Origin: Pseudonocardia sp. ICBG1293
GTDB lineage: Bacteria; Actinomycetota; Actinomycetes; Mycobacteriales; Pseudonocardiaceae
Assembly (NCBI RefSeq): GCF_020131355.1
Contig: NZ_JAHLEL010000007.1
Span: 124,001 to 188,000 of the forward strand
Direction of reading: 5' to 3'
DNA: 64,000 bases
Numbering within the stretch: position 1 is the first letter of the stretch; each line of letters opens with the position of its first letter. The notes below the pieces were generated by a model. That model saw only the letters and a program-made list of their open reading frames with translations, was not told the DNA's origin and ran no database searches. The position numbers were made by a program, and so were the translations under genes. Shown piece by piece: positions 1 through 9,791 of the stretch.

Positions 1-1
1 C

Positions 2-844
2 GGGGACGCCGCCGAGATCGTCCTGGGGCCGGACGCGACCGACAATCAGGTCGAGCGGCTGCGCACCACGCTGGGGACCGACCGGCCGCCGGCCGAACGC
101 CTCGGCGACTGGGCGGGTGACCTGCTGCGGGGCGACCTGGGCACCTCGCTGGTGACCGGCAGGCCGGTCGTCGACGAGCTCGTCGACCGGCTCGGCACCA
201 CGGTGCTGCTCGGCGGGCTCGCCCTGCTGGTGACGGTCCCGCTCGCGGTCGCGATCGGGGTGCTCGCGGGACGTCGGCCCGGCGGTGCCGGCGACCGGGT
301 GTCCACCGGCGTCGTCGCGGCGCTGCAGGCCGCCCCGGAGTTCGCGCTGGGCCTGCTGCTGGTCGGGCTGTTCTCGCTGCAGCTCGGCTGGCTGCCCGCC
401 ACGGCGGGCGGCGGGTCGCTGCTGACACCGGCGGTGCTGGTGCTCCCGGTCGCGGTCCTCGTCTCCGCGCAGCTGGGACGGCTGTCCCGGCAGGTCCGGC
501 TGGGCGTGGTGCAGACCGACCGGTCCCCGCACGTCGCCCACCTGCGGCGGCTCGGGCTGCCCGAGGGCGTGGTGCTGACCCGGCACGTGCTACCCGGCGG
601 TGTGGCACCCGCGTTGCAGCAGCTGGCCCGGGTCGTCGACGGGATGCTCGGCGGCGTCGTGGTGGTCGAGGCGCTGTTCGCCCTGCCCGGGGTCGGTGCG
701 AGTTTCGTGCAGGCCGTGCAGCTGCGCGACCTGCCGCTGGTCCAGGGCTACGCCCTGCTGTTCGCGGCCTCGACGATCGGGGTCAACCTCGTCGTCGACG
801 TCGTGGCGGCGCGGCTCACCCCGGTCCGCGAGGAGGCCCCGTGA
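2..844 (+). CDS. ABC importer permease, DppB-like (5' end missing)
   Basis: Inner-membrane subunit of a peptide/nickel-type ABC importer. The frame is open from the window edge, so the start lies upstream; the first visible residues already read as the periplasmic part of the family, with the GDLGTS motif followed by several hydrophobic segments. The cytoplasmic EAA-type loop (LRRLGLPEGVVLTRHVLPGG) and the late segment VVVEALFALPGVG are typical of DppB/NikB proteins. The stop overlaps the GTG of the next permease (GTGA), so the two are translationally coupled. Substrate cannot be read from the sequence; peptides, nickel or metallophores are all possible. Confidence 0.85.
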   Translation, partial: GDAAEIVLGPDATDNQVERLRTTLGTDRPPAERLGDWAGDLLRGDLGTSLVTGRPVVDELVDRLGTTVLLGGLALLVTVPLAVAIGVLAGRRPGGAGDRVSTGVVAALQAAPEFALGLLLVGLFSLQLGWLPATAGGGSLLTPAVLVLPVAVLVSAQLGRLSRQVRLGVVQTDRSPHVAHLRRLGLPEGVVLTRHVLPGGVAPALQQLARVVDGMLGGVVVVEALFALPGVGASFVQAVQLRDLPLVQGYALLFAASTIGVNLVVDVVAARLTPVREEAP

Positions 845-1632
845 CCGTGCTCGCCCTGGTCCTGGTGGGTGTACCGCTGGTACTGGCCCTGGCCGGGCCG
901 CTGCTCGCGCCGCTGCTGGGCGGGGGCGGGCCCTCGCCCGGGGCGCTGCTGCCGCCGGGGCCCGGCCACCCGCTGGGGACCGACGCCCTGGGACGCGACG
1001 TGCTCGGTCTCGCCCTCACCGGCGGCACGACGGTGGTGCTGCTGACCGTCGGGGCGCTGGCCCTGACCTACCTGGTCGGCGTCCCGCTCGGCCTGGCCCT
1101 CGCCGCGGCGACCCGGCACCGGGTCGCCGCGCTGTCCCAGCGGCTGCTGGACCTGCTGCTGGTCCTGCCCTCGCTGCTGGTGCTGCTGGTGCTCGCCGGG
1201 ACCGGGCGTCGCGGGATCGGGTGGCTGCTGGCGGCCGCCGCGCTCGTCCAGCTCCCGGCCGTGGTCCGGCTCGTCCGCGGCGCGGCCGCCGCCCCGGCCC
1301 GCCGGGTCGCACTGGAGACGATGGCGTTGTCCGGCGAGCCGTGGTGGCGGATCCATCTGCTGGAGACCGGGCGCTTCGTCTCCGGTGCGGTGCTCGTCGA
1401 CGCCGGCACCCGGGCGGTGCTGGTGCTGACGCTGCTCTCGAGCGCGAACTTCCTGGGGGTCGGGCTGCCCCCGGACACCGTCGACTGGGCGGTGGTGATC
1501 GAGCAGAACACCGCGTCGCTGTTCCTGGCCCCGGCCGCGCTGCTGGTGCCCGCGGTCCTGCTGATCTCCCTGGCCGCTGGGGCGAACCTGCTGGTGGACC
1601 GGATCGCCGACCGGACAGGGGCGGCCTCGTGA
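841..1632 (+). CDS. ABC importer permease, DppC-like
   Basis: Second permease of the importer, 263 aa. It has an N-terminal hydrophobic segment, then HPLGTDALGRDVL, the conserved signature just before the permease domain of DppC/NikC proteins. Several transmembrane segments follow, and the C-terminal FLGVGLPPDTVDWAVVI motif is typical. The GTG start overlaps the upstream stop, and its own stop overlaps the GTG of the ATPase gene, giving a tight three-gene unit. It should pair with the upstream DppB-like subunit. Confidence 0.85.
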   Translation: MTVLALVLVGVPLVLALAGPLLAPLLGGGGPSPGALLPPGPGHPLGTDALGRDVLGLALTGGTTVVLLTVGALALTYLVGVPLGLALAAATRHRVAALSQRLLDLLLVLPSLLVLLVLAGTGRRGIGWLLAAAALVQLPAVVRLVRGAAAAPARRVALETMALSGEPWWRIHLLETGRFVSGAVLVDAGTRAVLVLTLLSSANFLGVGLPPDTVDWAVVIEQNTASLFLAPAALLVPAVLLISLAAGANLLVDRIADRTGAAS

Positions 1633-3052
1633 CCCCGGTCCTGCGGGCCGCGGGGCTGTCCGCACGTACCGCGGACGGCGCCGTGCTGCTCGACGGGGTG
1701 GATCTCGAGCTGGCCGCCGGCGCGGTGCTCGCGGTCGTCGGGCCGTCCGGGGCGGGCAAGTCCACGCTCGGTCTCGCCCTGCTCGGCGAGGCGAACCCCG
1801 GGGTCGGCCTGGCCGGCTCGGTGCGCGCCAGCGGCACCGAGCTGCTCGGCCACGACGCCGCCGGGCTCCGGAGCGCCCGGGCGGGACGGGTGGGACACCT
1901 CCCCCAGCACCCGGGCACCGTGCTGGACCCGGTCCGCCGGACCGGACCGGTGCTCGACGAGCTCGCCGCGGCCGCCTGCACCGGGCGGTCCGGGCCGCCG
2001 CGGTGGCCGACGCCGTGGACCGGGCCGGGCTCGGGGCCGAGCCCTGGCTGCTGCGGCGGTTCCCGCACCAGCTCTCCGGCGGGCAGCAGCAGCGCATGGC
2101 GCTGGCCCAGACCCTGGTGACCCGACCCGGCGCGGTGGTGCTCGACGAGCCGACCACCGGCCTGGACCCCGCCACCCGGGGCGCCGTCCTCGACCGGCTC
2201 TGCGTCCTCGCCCGGGGCGGTACGGCCCTGGTGCTGCTCACCCACGACCTCGACGCGGTCGCCCGGATCGCCGCCGCCGGGCCCGCGGTGCAGGTGCTGC
2301 GGCTCGACCACGGACGGGTTGTCCGTCGCGGCCCGGCCGGTGGGCGGGCCGATGCCCCGCGGGCAGGGGGCGCGCCGGCCGGGGACGGGGACGCCCGGCT
2401 CGCCGTGCGCGGTCTCACGGTCCGGAGCGCGTCCGGGGTGCCACTGCTGTCCGGTGTGGACCTGACCCTGGGGCGGGGAGGGTGCCTGGCCGTCGTCGGG
2501 CCGTCCGGCGCGGGCAAGACCACGCTGGGGCGCGCGCTCGCCGGTCTCGCCCCGCACACCGGCCGGGTGCTGGTCGACGGGGCGGTGCCCGCGCGACGGG
2601 CGGTGCAGTACGTCCACCAGGACTGCCGGTCGGCGTTCCTGGACCACCGGTCGGTCCTCGACCAGGTCGCCCGGCCCGCGGTGCTGCTGCACGGCTCCTC
2701 CCACGCGGACGCGCGGGCCGGGGCGCTGGCACTGCTCGACCGGCTGGGTCTGGCCCGGGACACGGTCGCCCGCCGCCCGGGCGGGCTGTCCGGCGGGCAG
2801 CTGCAGCGGGCCTCGGTGGCCAGGGCCCTGCTGGTACGACCGTCGGTGCTGGTCGCCGACGAGGCGACCTCGGCGCTGGACGGCGGGCACCGGCGGCTGC
2901 TGCTCGACGAGCTCGGGCGCGCCCGCCGGGAGGAGGGTCTCGCCGTCGTCCTGATCAGCCACGACCCGGTGACCGTGGCCGCCGCCGACCGGGTGCTCGC
3001 CCTCTCCGGGGGACGGGTGGCCGCACCCCCGGGGCCGACGCCCGGGGCCTGA
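1629..3052 (+). CDS. Fused double ABC ATPase (DppD-DppF type) with an apparent frameshift
   Basis: ATP-hydrolysing subunit(s) of the importer, two ABC cassettes in one gene. Domain 1 starts at GTG 1629 with Walker A GPSGAGKST, but its reading frame fails after VLDELAAA near 1970. Homology resumes in another frame with HRAVRAAAVADAVDRAGL, signature LSGGQQQR and Walker B VVLDEPTTGLD. Domain 2 has Walker A GPSGAGKTT, signature LSGGQLQR and Walker B VLVADEATSALD. A net shift of one base around 1965-2000 explains the break, either a real mutation or a sequencing error in a G+C run. Read through, the product would be about 474 aa. The 3' part alone could start at GTG 2003 but would lack the first Walker A. 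Confidence 0.75.
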
Positions 3053-3114
3053 GTCCCCGGGCGCGCGGGGGCCGTCGGCCCGGTCCGCGCCTGCGGCCCC
3101 GCCGGCGCGACGGG

Positions 3115-3477
3115 TCAGGCGCCGGCGTGCTCGCGCAGCAGTGCCGCGGTCTCCCCGGTGACCTCGGCGTGCAGCCGGCAGTGCTCGTGGTGGTCGGCGT
3201 GCGCGCCGCAGGCGGCCGAGCTGGCCTCGCAGGCGAGGGCGGCGGCCGACGCGGCGGCCTCGGCGACGGCCTTGTCCCCGGTGCGGCGGCCCAGCACGCG
3301 GGCCGCCGCCGAGCACAGGTCCGCACAGTCCAGGGCGAGCAGGACCTCGCGCTCCATCCCGCCGGTGGCGGCCATGGCCGACGCGCAGGCGGTACTCGCG
3401 CGCTCCGCGTCGTGCAGCTTCTCGACGACCGCCGCCGGGGTGCTGACGCCCGCGGCCTGAAGGACGTGGTGGCTCAT
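3115..3477 (-). CDS. Four-helix bundle copper-binding protein homologue (DUF326/Csp-like)
   Basis: Small Cys/His-rich helical protein, 120 aa. Members of the DUF326/Csp family form four-helix bundles that store copper(I) through Cys lining the bundle. Cysteines are visible in ACASAM, LDCADLCSAAARVLG and ACEASSAACGAHADHHEHC, arranged as in DUF326 though fewer than in typical storage proteins. I place the start at ATG 3477 because GAGAGGA lies just upstream; the open frame extends further 5' without homology. It is transcribed away from the ferredoxin-like gene at 3674. Confidence 0.7.
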   Translation of the reverse strand: MSHHVLQAAGVSTPAAVVEKLHDAERASTACASAMAATGGMEREVLLALDCADLCSAAARVLGRRTGDKAVAEAAASAAALACEASSAACGAHADHHEHCRLHAEVTGETAALLREHAGA

Positions 3478-3640
3478 CGCCGTTCCTCTCGTCGGGGTGG
3501 TCGCCGCAGCCGGTCGGCGCGACGCCGGGTCCGCCCCCCGGGTTCCCCGTCCGGACCCGGCCCACCCCTGCCGGCCGGTGGTCGTCGGCCCTGCGCCGCG
3601 GCCGACGTCCCGGGGACACCGGCGGTCGAACGACACATGA

Positions 3641-3666
3641 ACATCTCGTCAGATGTGCCGTAGTGT
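3641..3666 (+). promoter_or_regulatory. Inverted repeat and -10-like hexamer upstream of the ferredoxin-like gene
   Basis: ACATCT-CGTC-AGATGT is a perfect inverted repeat (3641-3656), followed five bases later by TAGTGT (3661-3666), the same hexamer that precedes both cobalamin riboswitches here. The ATG at 3674 is only seven bases beyond the hexamer, so the transcript may be leaderless. Operator role is inferred. Confidence 0.35.
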
Positions 3667-3673
3667 CCGCCGC

Positions 3674-4060
3674 ATGTCCGCGCTCCCCTCCGTCACGGTC
3701 TGCCGCGGCTGCTGCTGCGGCTCCGGTCGCAAGCACCCCGGCCTGGACCGTGCCCACCACGACGGGCTGCTCGACCTGCTCATCCGCGACACCGCAGGAC
3801 ACGCGACCCTGCGGACCAGCGAATGCCTCGGCCCGTGCGCCGACTCCGACGTCGTGGTGGTCGCGCCGGCTCCGGCCGCCCGCCGGGCCGGCGCCCGGCC
3901 GGTCTGGCTGCGTGCGGTCCTCGATGCGGCGACGACCGACGCCGTCACCGGCTGGGTCCGGGCCGGTGGGCCCGGGGCGGCACCCCGCCCGGCCGTCCTC
4001 GACAAGCACGTGTTCGCCCCCGGCCCGCGTGCCACGGACACCGGACGGGCCGCCGGATGA
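3674..4060 (+). CDS. (2Fe-2S) thioredoxin-like ferredoxin domain protein
   Basis: Probable soluble [2Fe-2S] protein of the thioredoxin-fold ferredoxin class, 128 aa. Cys clusters VCRGCCCGSGRKHPG near the N terminus and ECLGPCADSDVVVV later match the family pattern of four cluster ligands. The start at ATG 3674 is preferred over ATG 3653 because homologous sequence begins about there. Its stop overlaps the ATG of the downstream solute-binding lipoprotein (ATGA), so the two are coupled. Its role beside a binding protein is unknown; an electron-transfer or metal-related role is a guess. Confidence 0.65.
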   Translation: MSALPSVTVCRGCCCGSGRKHPGLDRAHHDGLLDLLIRDTAGHATLRTSECLGPCADSDVVVVAPAPAARRAGARPVWLRAVLDAATTDAVTGWVRAGGPGAAPRPAVLDKHVFAPGPRATDTGRAAG

Positions 4061-5577
4061 CCCCACCGGCACTGTCCCGGCGCCGGGTGCTGACCGGCGC
4101 GCTGGGCGTCGCTGCGCTCGCGCTCACCGGCTGCTCCGGGGCCGGGACGGGCGACGGGCGCCTGCGGGTGGCCTTCGCGACCGGCGGCTCGCGCGAGTCG
4201 CTGGACCCGCACGTGCTGCCGCTCTACGTCGACCAGGCCCGGGCCAAGGCGTGCTTCGACACCCTCACCGGGTGGTCCCAGGACATGACGCCCGAGCCGC
4301 GTCTGGCCGAGTCCTGGGAGAGCGACCCGTCCGGGCGGCGCTGGCGGATCCGGCTGCGCACGGCCCGCTTCCACGACGGCTCCCCGCTGACCCCCGACGA
4401 CGTCCTGGCCACCGTGGCCCGCATCCGCGACCCCGCGACGAACGCCGTCGCCGCGGCCCTGTTCCGCGACCTCGACGCGGCCGCGTCGCGCGCGGTGTCC
4501 CCGGACACGGTCGAGCTGGTGCTGTCCCGGCCGAACACGCTGTTCCCGCTGGCCTGGGGCGCGCCCGGTACCGAGATCGTGAAGGCCGGGACCACCTCGC
4601 CCGAGCGTCCGAACGGGACCGGGCCGTTCCGGCTCGCGTCGTTCACCCCGGGCGGCTCGACGCTCTACACCGCCTCCGAGGACCACTGGGACGGCGCACC
4701 CGGCGTGCGCGAGCTGGAGTTCCTGCCCGTCGACGACGAGGCCGCCCGGATCGGCGCGCTGCTGTCCGGCCAGGTGCACTACGCCCACGACCTCACCCCC
4801 ACCGGAGCCGCCCGCCTCGACGGCGAGCGGCGCGCGTCGGCACTGTCCGCGCCCGCCTCGGCGAGCCAGTTCCTGGTGATGCGGGTGGACCGCCCGCCGT
4901 TCGCCGACCCGCGGCTGCGGGAGGCGGTCCGGTTCGGCATCGACCGCGAGGAGCTCGTACGGGTCGTCCTGCTGGGCCGCGGCCGGGTCGGCGACGACAT
5001 GGTCGGCCTCGGTCTGCGCTACCACCCGGCCGACGCGGAGCCGGTGGCCCGCGACGTCGCGCGGGCCCGCGCCCTCGTCGAGGCCGCGGGCGCCCGCGGG
5101 ACCGCGGTCGAGCTGCAGACCAGCGGTGCCGACCCGACCTTCGACGCCGCCACGGCGCTCGTCGCGCGGCAGCTGGGCGAGATCGGACTGCGGGTGACGG
5201 CGCGGCCGCTGCCGTCGGCAGGATACTTCCGCGCGATCCGGCAGCAGGGCGTCTTCTCCCAGAACAGCACCGGCTCGCTGCCGATCCCGGACTACGTCGG
5301 ACGCCGGATGCTCACCAGCACCCCGACCTACGACTTCACCGGGTACCGGAACCCGGAGATCGACCGCCTCTACCACGCAGCCGTCTCCACCACCGACGAG
5401 ACCGCACGGGCCGAGGCGTTCGCCCGGATCCTGGGGCTCCTGCGGGACGACTCGGGCGCGCTGGTGTGGGGCGTGCGGGACTGGAACGTCGGCGTCGCGG
5501 CCGGGCTGACCGGGATCGAGGCGGCCCGGCCGAACACGTTCGCCTGGGCGAACTTCGCCCGCGCCCGGCTCGGGTGA
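4057..5577 (+). CDS. ABC importer solute-binding lipoprotein, family 5
   Basis: Extracytoplasmic binding protein of the peptide/nickel family (DppA/NikA-like), 506 aa. The N terminus has a twin-arginine-like SRRRVL, a hydrophobic stretch and lipobox LTGC, so a Tat-exported lipoprotein is likely. Family 5 hallmarks follow: RLAESWE, FHDGSPLTPDDV and the NGTGPFRL region. ATG 4057 overlaps the stop of the ferredoxin-like gene. No permease follows, so it probably works with the permeases and ATPase ending at 3052 or with the set at 12.4-14.1 kb. The substrate is not visible. Confidence 0.85.
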   Translation: MTPPALSRRRVLTGALGVAALALTGCSGAGTGDGRLRVAFATGGSRESLDPHVLPLYVDQARAKACFDTLTGWSQDMTPEPRLAESWESDPSGRRWRIRLRTARFHDGSPLTPDDVLATVARIRDPATNAVAAALFRDLDAAASRAVSPDTVELVLSRPNTLFPLAWGAPGTEIVKAGTTSPERPNGTGPFRLASFTPGGSTLYTASEDHWDGAPGVRELEFLPVDDEAARIGALLSGQVHYAHDLTPTGAARLDGERRASALSAPASASQFLVMRVDRPPFADPRLREAVRFGIDREELVRVVLLGRGRVGDDMVGLGLRYHPADAEPVARDVARARALVEAAGARGTAVELQTSGADPTFDAATALVARQLGEIGLRVTARPLPSAGYFRAIRQQGVFSQNSTGSLPIPDYVGRRMLTSTPTYDFTGYRNPEIDRLYHAAVSTTDETARAEAFARILGLLRDDSGALVWGVRDWNVGVAAGLTGIEAARPNTFAWANFARARLG

Positions 5578-6324
5578 TCAGCGGATCGCGACCAGGGTGC
5601 GCCGGTCCAAGGTCTGGGTGAGCGTCGCGACCTCGGCGAACCCGGCGCCGGACAGCGCCCGTTCCCAGGCGGGCAGGGACGACCCGCCGGCGACCCGGTC
5701 GGCGAAGCGGCGCTCGCGTTCGGTGAAGCCCGCCGCGAGCGCGGGCTCCTCGGCGAGCGCGTCCCACCAGGCCCGGAAGTCCTCGCCGGTGGCCAGTCCG
5801 CGGTCGGTGCGCTCACGGCGCAGCGCCACGGTCAGCTCGGCCAGCCGCGGGTGCGCCGGGTCGGTGAGCAGGGTGTCGACGTCGACGAACACCCCGCCCG
5901 GGCGCAGCACCGACGCGAGCCGGGCGGCGAGGCCGGGCAGCGCGTTCTCGGGCAGCCAGTGCAGTGCGGTGGCGGAGACCGCGGCGTCGAACGGCCCACC
6001 GACGGCGCCGGTCCAGCCGGGACCGGACAGGTCGGCGTCGACCCAGCGGACCCGGTCGCCGGTGGTGCGCCGGGCCAGCTCCAGCATCACCGGGTCCATG
6101 TCGACCCCCACGATCTCCGCGTCGGGGAACCGGTCGGCCGCACGGGCCGCGAACGACCCGGGCCCGCAGGCGAGGTCCAGCACCCGGGCGGGGGCGCCGA
6201 CGAGCCGGTCGACGGCGTCGAGCGCCAGGGCGAACAGCTCCTCGCGGTCGGGGACGTAACGCTCCTGCTGGGTGTCCCAGCGCCGCAGCCAGTGCTCGGC
6301 GTCGAGGTCGGTCCCGACCGTCAC
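5578..6324 (-). CDS. Class I SAM-dependent methyltransferase
   Basis: 248-aa Rossmann-fold methyltransferase resembling trans-aconitate methyltransferases. Motif I is VLDLACGPGSFAARAADRFP, followed by an acidic motif II (IVGVDMDP), the VDADLS region and the post-motif LRPGGVFVDVD. GTG 6324 is chosen because AGGAGG sits directly upstream. The stop abuts the stop of the convergent lipoprotein gene with no gap. The acceptor substrate is unknown. Confidence 0.8.
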   Translation of the reverse strand: MTVGTDLDAEHWLRRWDTQQERYVPDREELFALALDAVDRLVGAPARVLDLACGPGSFAARAADRFPDAEIVGVDMDPVMLELARRTTGDRVRWVDADLSGPGWTGAVGGPFDAAVSATALHWLPENALPGLAARLASVLRPGGVFVDVDTLLTDPAHPRLAELTVALRRERTDRGLATGEDFRAWWDALAEEPALAAGFTERERRFADRVAGGSSLPAWERALSGAGFAEVATLTQTLDRRTLVAIR

Positions 6325-6558
6325 GCGGCCTCCTGCACCTCTGTGGCAACAACGGGTCCGACCGTAGCCCGCCGGCCACGGCGACGGAAGGCGGCGACGA
6401 TCCTCACCCCGCGTCACCCGTCCGCGCGGGCACGCCGGGCGGTTCCCCGGCCGGGGCGGACGGCGCCGCGCCGCTGACCGGCGGCGTTCACCGTGCGTGA
6501 GCCTCCTACCCGGAAAACCCGAACAGATAGGGGCTCGCCCGGTTCGCAGCCCCAGATG

Positions 6559-6564
6559 TAGTGT
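6559..6564 (+). promoter_or_regulatory. Putative -10 hexamer of the nrdAB transcript
   Basis: TAGTGT lies about 40 bp before the conserved riboswitch core. The same hexamer is at the equivalent place before the metE riboswitch. No convincing -35 was seen. Confidence 0.35.
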
Positions 6565-6571
6565 CCGGGGC

Positions 6572-6746
6572 GCTGGTGGTTCACCGGCCCGCACGGGCCG
6601 GTGAGGCAAGAGGGAACCCGGTGGGAATCCGGGACTGCCCCGCAGCGGTGAACGGGAACGACCGCCGTCAACAGCACTGGGAGTGATCCCGGGAAGCGAC
6701 GGCCAGTAGGTGTGAGCAGTGCGCCCGTGAGTCCGAAGACCTGCCG
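6572..6746 (+). ncRNA. Cobalamin riboswitch upstream of nrdAB
   Basis: The B12-box architecture is clear: GAGGCAAGAGGGAA, then GGTGGGAATCCGGGACTGCC, CCGCAGCGGTGAACGG, a CACTGGGAGTGATCCCGGGAAG segment and GTGAGTCCGAAGACCTGCC. Cobalamin binding would shut down the reductase operon. This is known for the Streptomyces nrdABS operon, where B12 makes the class II enzyme available instead. The expression platform probably acts on translation. The nrdA Shine-Dalgarno sits in ACTCGCGAGGAGAGAG, and CCTCCTCC near 6838 could pair with GAGGAG. That pairing is inferred. Confidence 0.93.
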
Positions 6747-6896
6747 CCGGTGCGTGCGCCGTCCGGCGTGCGCTGCTCCGGGGCCTCGTGGGACGGCGCC
6801 AGGGTGTGGTGGGCCGCCGACGACACGGGACCCGCCGCCTCCTCCCTCGCACCACGCCCGCCCCGGAGTGGACGGCGACTCGCGAGGAGAGAGCCC

Positions 6897-9791
6897 GTGA
6901 CGGCTTCCACCGCTGCACCGGCAGCAGCACCCCCGGCCCTGCGCGTCATCCGGCGCGACGGCTCGGAGACCGGGTTCGACGCCACGAAGATCTCGGTGGC
7001 CACGACCAAGGCGTTCCTGGCGGTCGAGGGGGACCCGGGCGCGGCGTCGTCGCGGCTGCACCACCTCGTGGCCGGGCTGACCGACCAGGTCGTCGCGGCG
7101 CTGACCCGGCACCCGGCGCACGCCGTGCACGTCGAGCAGATCCAGGACCAGGTCGAGCTCGCCCTGATGCGCGGCGGCCACCACCAGGTCGCCCGCTCCT
7201 ACGTGCTCTACCGCGAGCAGCAGGCACGGGCCCGGGCGCGCGACGGCGGGGACCGCGCCCCGGGCGCGCCGGTCGTGCACGTCACCGGCCCCGACGGCAG
7301 CCGCACCCCGCTGGACCGGGACCGGGTCGCCGCCGTGCTCGGTGAGGCGTGCGAGGGCGTCGCCGACGTCGCGCCGGAGCCGGTGCTCGCCGAGCTGGAC
7401 CGCACCGTCTACGACGGCATCACCGCCGACGAGCTGGCCCAGGCCCTGGTCCTGGCCGCGCGCACCCTGGTGGAGCGCGAGCCCGCGTACTCCCTGGTGG
7501 CGTCGCGGCTGCTGCTGGACCGGCTGCGCACCGAGGCCGTCTCGCACCTGGCGGGCACCCGGGAGACCCCGGACCACGCGACGATGACGCAGCAGTACGC
7601 GTCCTACACGAAGGACTACCTGCGCCACGCCATCGCGATCGGCCTGGTCGACCCCGAGCTCGCGACCTTCGACCTGGACCGGGTCACCGCCGCGATCCGG
7701 CCGGACCGCGACCTGGAGATCGGCTTCCTCGGCCTGCAGACCCTCTACGACCGCTACTTCCTGCACGACCGCGGCGTGCGCTTCGAGCTGCCGCAGGCGT
7801 TCTTCCTGCGGGTCGCGATGGGCCTGGCGGTGCGCGAGGTCGACCGCGAGGCCCGTGCGGTCGAGTTCTACGAGCTGCTGTCGAGCTTCGACTTCATGGC
7901 GTCCACCCCGACACTGTTCAACTCCGGCACCACCCGGCCGCAGCTGTCGTCCTGCTTCCTCACCACCGTCGACGACGACCTGGAGTCGATCTTCGGCGGG
8001 TACCGGAACAACGCGCTGCTGGCCAAGTACTCCGGCGGACTCGGCAACGACTGGACCCCGGTCCGCGGCCTCGGGGCGCACATCCGCGGCACCAACGGCG
8101 TCTCCCAGGGCGTCGTGCCGTTCCTCAAGATCGCCGGGGACACCGCCGTCGCGGTCAACCAGGGCGGCAAGCGCAAGGGCGCGGCGTGCGCCTACCTGGA
8201 GACCTGGCACGTCGACATCGAGGAGTTCCTCGACCTGCGCAAGAACACCGGCGACGACCGCCGCCGCACCCACGACATGAACACCGCGAACTGGGTGCCC
8301 GACGAGTTCCTGCGCCGGGTGCAGGCCGACGCGCAGTGGACGCTGTTCTCCCCGGACGAGGTGCCCGACCTGCACGACCTCTACGGCACCGCGTTCGCGC
8401 AGCGGTACCGCGAGTACGAGGCGGCCGCGGCGCGCGGGGAGATCCGGGTGCACCGCACGGTGCGCGCGGTCGAGCTGTGGCGCCGGATGCTGACCATGCT
8501 GTTCGAGACCGGGCACCCGTGGATCACGTTCAAGGACCCGTGCAACCTGCGCAGCCCGCAGCAGCACGCCGGGGTGGTGCACTCGTCGAACCTGTGCACC
8601 GAGATCACCCTCAACACCCGCGCCGGCGACGAGGGCGAGGTCGCGGTCTGCAACCTCGGCTCGGTCAACCTGGCCGCGCACGTCACGCGCGACGGGCTCG
8701 ACACGGACAGGCTGCGCGCCACGGTGACCACCGCGGTACGGATGCTCGACAACGTCGTGGACATCAACTTCTACACGATCCCCGAGGCCCGCCGGTCCAA
8801 CCTTCGCCACCGCCCGGTCGGCCTGGGCCTGATGGGTTTCTCCGACGCGCTGTTCCTCCAGCGCATCGCGCCCGGCAGCGACGCCGCGGTGGAGTTCGCC
8901 GACCGCAGCGCGGAGGCGCTGTCGTTCCACGCGATCACGGCCTCGTCGGACCTGGCCGCCGAGCGCGGCCGCTACGCCAGCTTCGAGGGATCGTTGTGGA
9001 GCCGGGGGATCCTGCCGCTGGACTCGCTCGCGCTGCTGGCCGAGGCCCGCGGCGAGGGCGAGCTCGACGTCGACCGGTCATCCACCCTGGACTGGGCCGC
9101 GCTGCGGGACAAGGTCGTCTCCCAGGGGATGCGCAACTCGAACGTCCTCGCGATCGCCCCCACCGCGACCATCTCGAACATCTGCGGGGTCGGGCAGTCG
9201 ATCGAGCCGATCCACCTCAACCTGTACGTGAAGTCCAACATGTCCGGCGACTTCACGGTGATCAACCCGCACCTGGTCCGCGACCTCAAGGAACGCGGGC
9301 TGTGGGACGAGGTGATGGTCGCCGACCTCAAGTACTTCGACGGGTCGGTGGCCGAGATCGACCGGGTCCCCGCCGACCTCAAGGAGCTCTACGCGACCGC
9401 GTTCGAGATCGAGCCACGCTGGCTGGTGGCCGCCGCCTCGCGCCGGCAGAAGTGGCTGGACCAGGCACAGTCGCTGAACCTCTACCTCGCCTCCCCCAGC
9501 GGCCGGGCGCTCGACGAGCTCTACCGGCTCGCCTGGCGCTCCGGGCTCAAGACCACCTACTACCTGCGGACCCGCGCGGCGACGTCGGTGGAGAAGTCCA
9601 CCCTCACCGGCACCGACGGCCGGCTGACCGGTGTCCCGAGCACCCCGGCCCCTGCCCCGTCGCCCGCGGCCGCCGTGCCCACGGCCCCCGCCGCCGGGCC
9701 CGCCACGGCCGTCCCCGCCACCGGCGCCCCCGACCTCGACCCGGGCCGCGCCTGCTCGGTCGACGACCCCGACTGCGAGGCCTGCCAGTGA
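6897..9791 (+). CDS. nrdA: Ribonucleoside-diphosphate reductase alpha subunit
   Basis: Catalytic subunit reducing ribonucleoside diphosphates to deoxyribonucleotides, 964 aa. The N terminus carries an ATP-cone (about residues 15-105, from [18 protein letters not shown]) and a second cone-like region (about 120-215), so allosteric control by ATP/dATP is expected. The active site is intact: Cys353 in QLSSCFL, N-L-C567-T-E in [11 protein letters not shown], and Cys585 in [10 protein letters not shown] Pro/Ala-rich tail ends in [12 protein letters not shown], the flexible thiol pair re-reduced by thioredoxin. GTG 6897 has GAGGAGAGAG just upstream. The stop overlaps the nrdB start, and the operon lies behind a cobalamin riboswitch. 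Confidence 0.93.
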   Translation: MTASTAAPAAAPPALRVIRRDGSETGFDATKISVATTKAFLAVEGDPGAASSRLHHLVAGLTDQVVAALTRHPAHAVHVEQIQDQVELALMRGGHHQVARSYVLYREQQARARARDGGDRAPGAPVVHVTGPDGSRTPLDRDRVAAVLGEACEGVADVAPEPVLAELDRTVYDGITADELAQALVLAARTLVEREPAYSLVASRLLLDRLRTEAVSHLAGTRETPDHATMTQQYASYTKDYLRHAIAIGLVDPELATFDLDRVTAAIRPDRDLEIGFLGLQTLYDRYFLHDRGVRFELPQAFFLRVAMGLAVREVDREARAVEFYELLSSFDFMASTPTLFNSGTTRPQLSSCFLTTVDDDLESIFGGYRNNALLAKYSGGLGNDWTPVRGLGAHIRGTNGVSQGVVPFLKIAGDTAVAVNQGGKRKGAACAYLETWHVDIEEFLDLRKNTGDDRRRTHDMNTANWVPDEFLRRVQADAQWTLFSPDEVPDLHDLYGTAFAQRYREYEAAAARGEIRVHRTVRAVELWRRMLTMLFETGHPWITFKDPCNLRSPQQHAGVVHSSNLCTEITLNTRAGDEGEVAVCNLGSVNLAAHVTRDGLDTDRLRATVTTAVRMLDNVVDINFYTIPEARRSNLRHRPVGLGLMGFSDALFLQRIAPGSDAAVEFADRSAEALSFHAITASSDLAAERGRYASFEGSLWSRGILPLDSLALLAEARGEGELDVDRSSTLDWAALRDKVVSQGMRNSNVLAIAPTATISNICGVGQSIEPIHLNLYVKSNMSGDFTVINPHLVRDLKERGLWDEVMVADLKYFDGSVAEIDRVPADLKELYATAFEIEPRWLVAAASRRQKWLDQAQSLNLYLASPSGRALDELYRLAWRSGLKTTYYLRTRAATSVEKSTLTGTDGRLTGVPSTPAPAPSPAAAVPTAPAAGPATAVPATGAPDLDPGRACSVDDPDCEACQ

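Noticed and set aside
2003..3052. Independent short ATPase starting at GTG 2003
   Set aside because: It would begin between Walker A and the signature of the first cassette, so it is a fragment of the frameshifted fused gene.
1016..4072. 1018-codon minus-strand open frame over the left importer
   Set aside because: The composition is Arg/Pro/Gly-rich shadow sequence, while the plus strand encodes recognisable permease and ATPase motifs.
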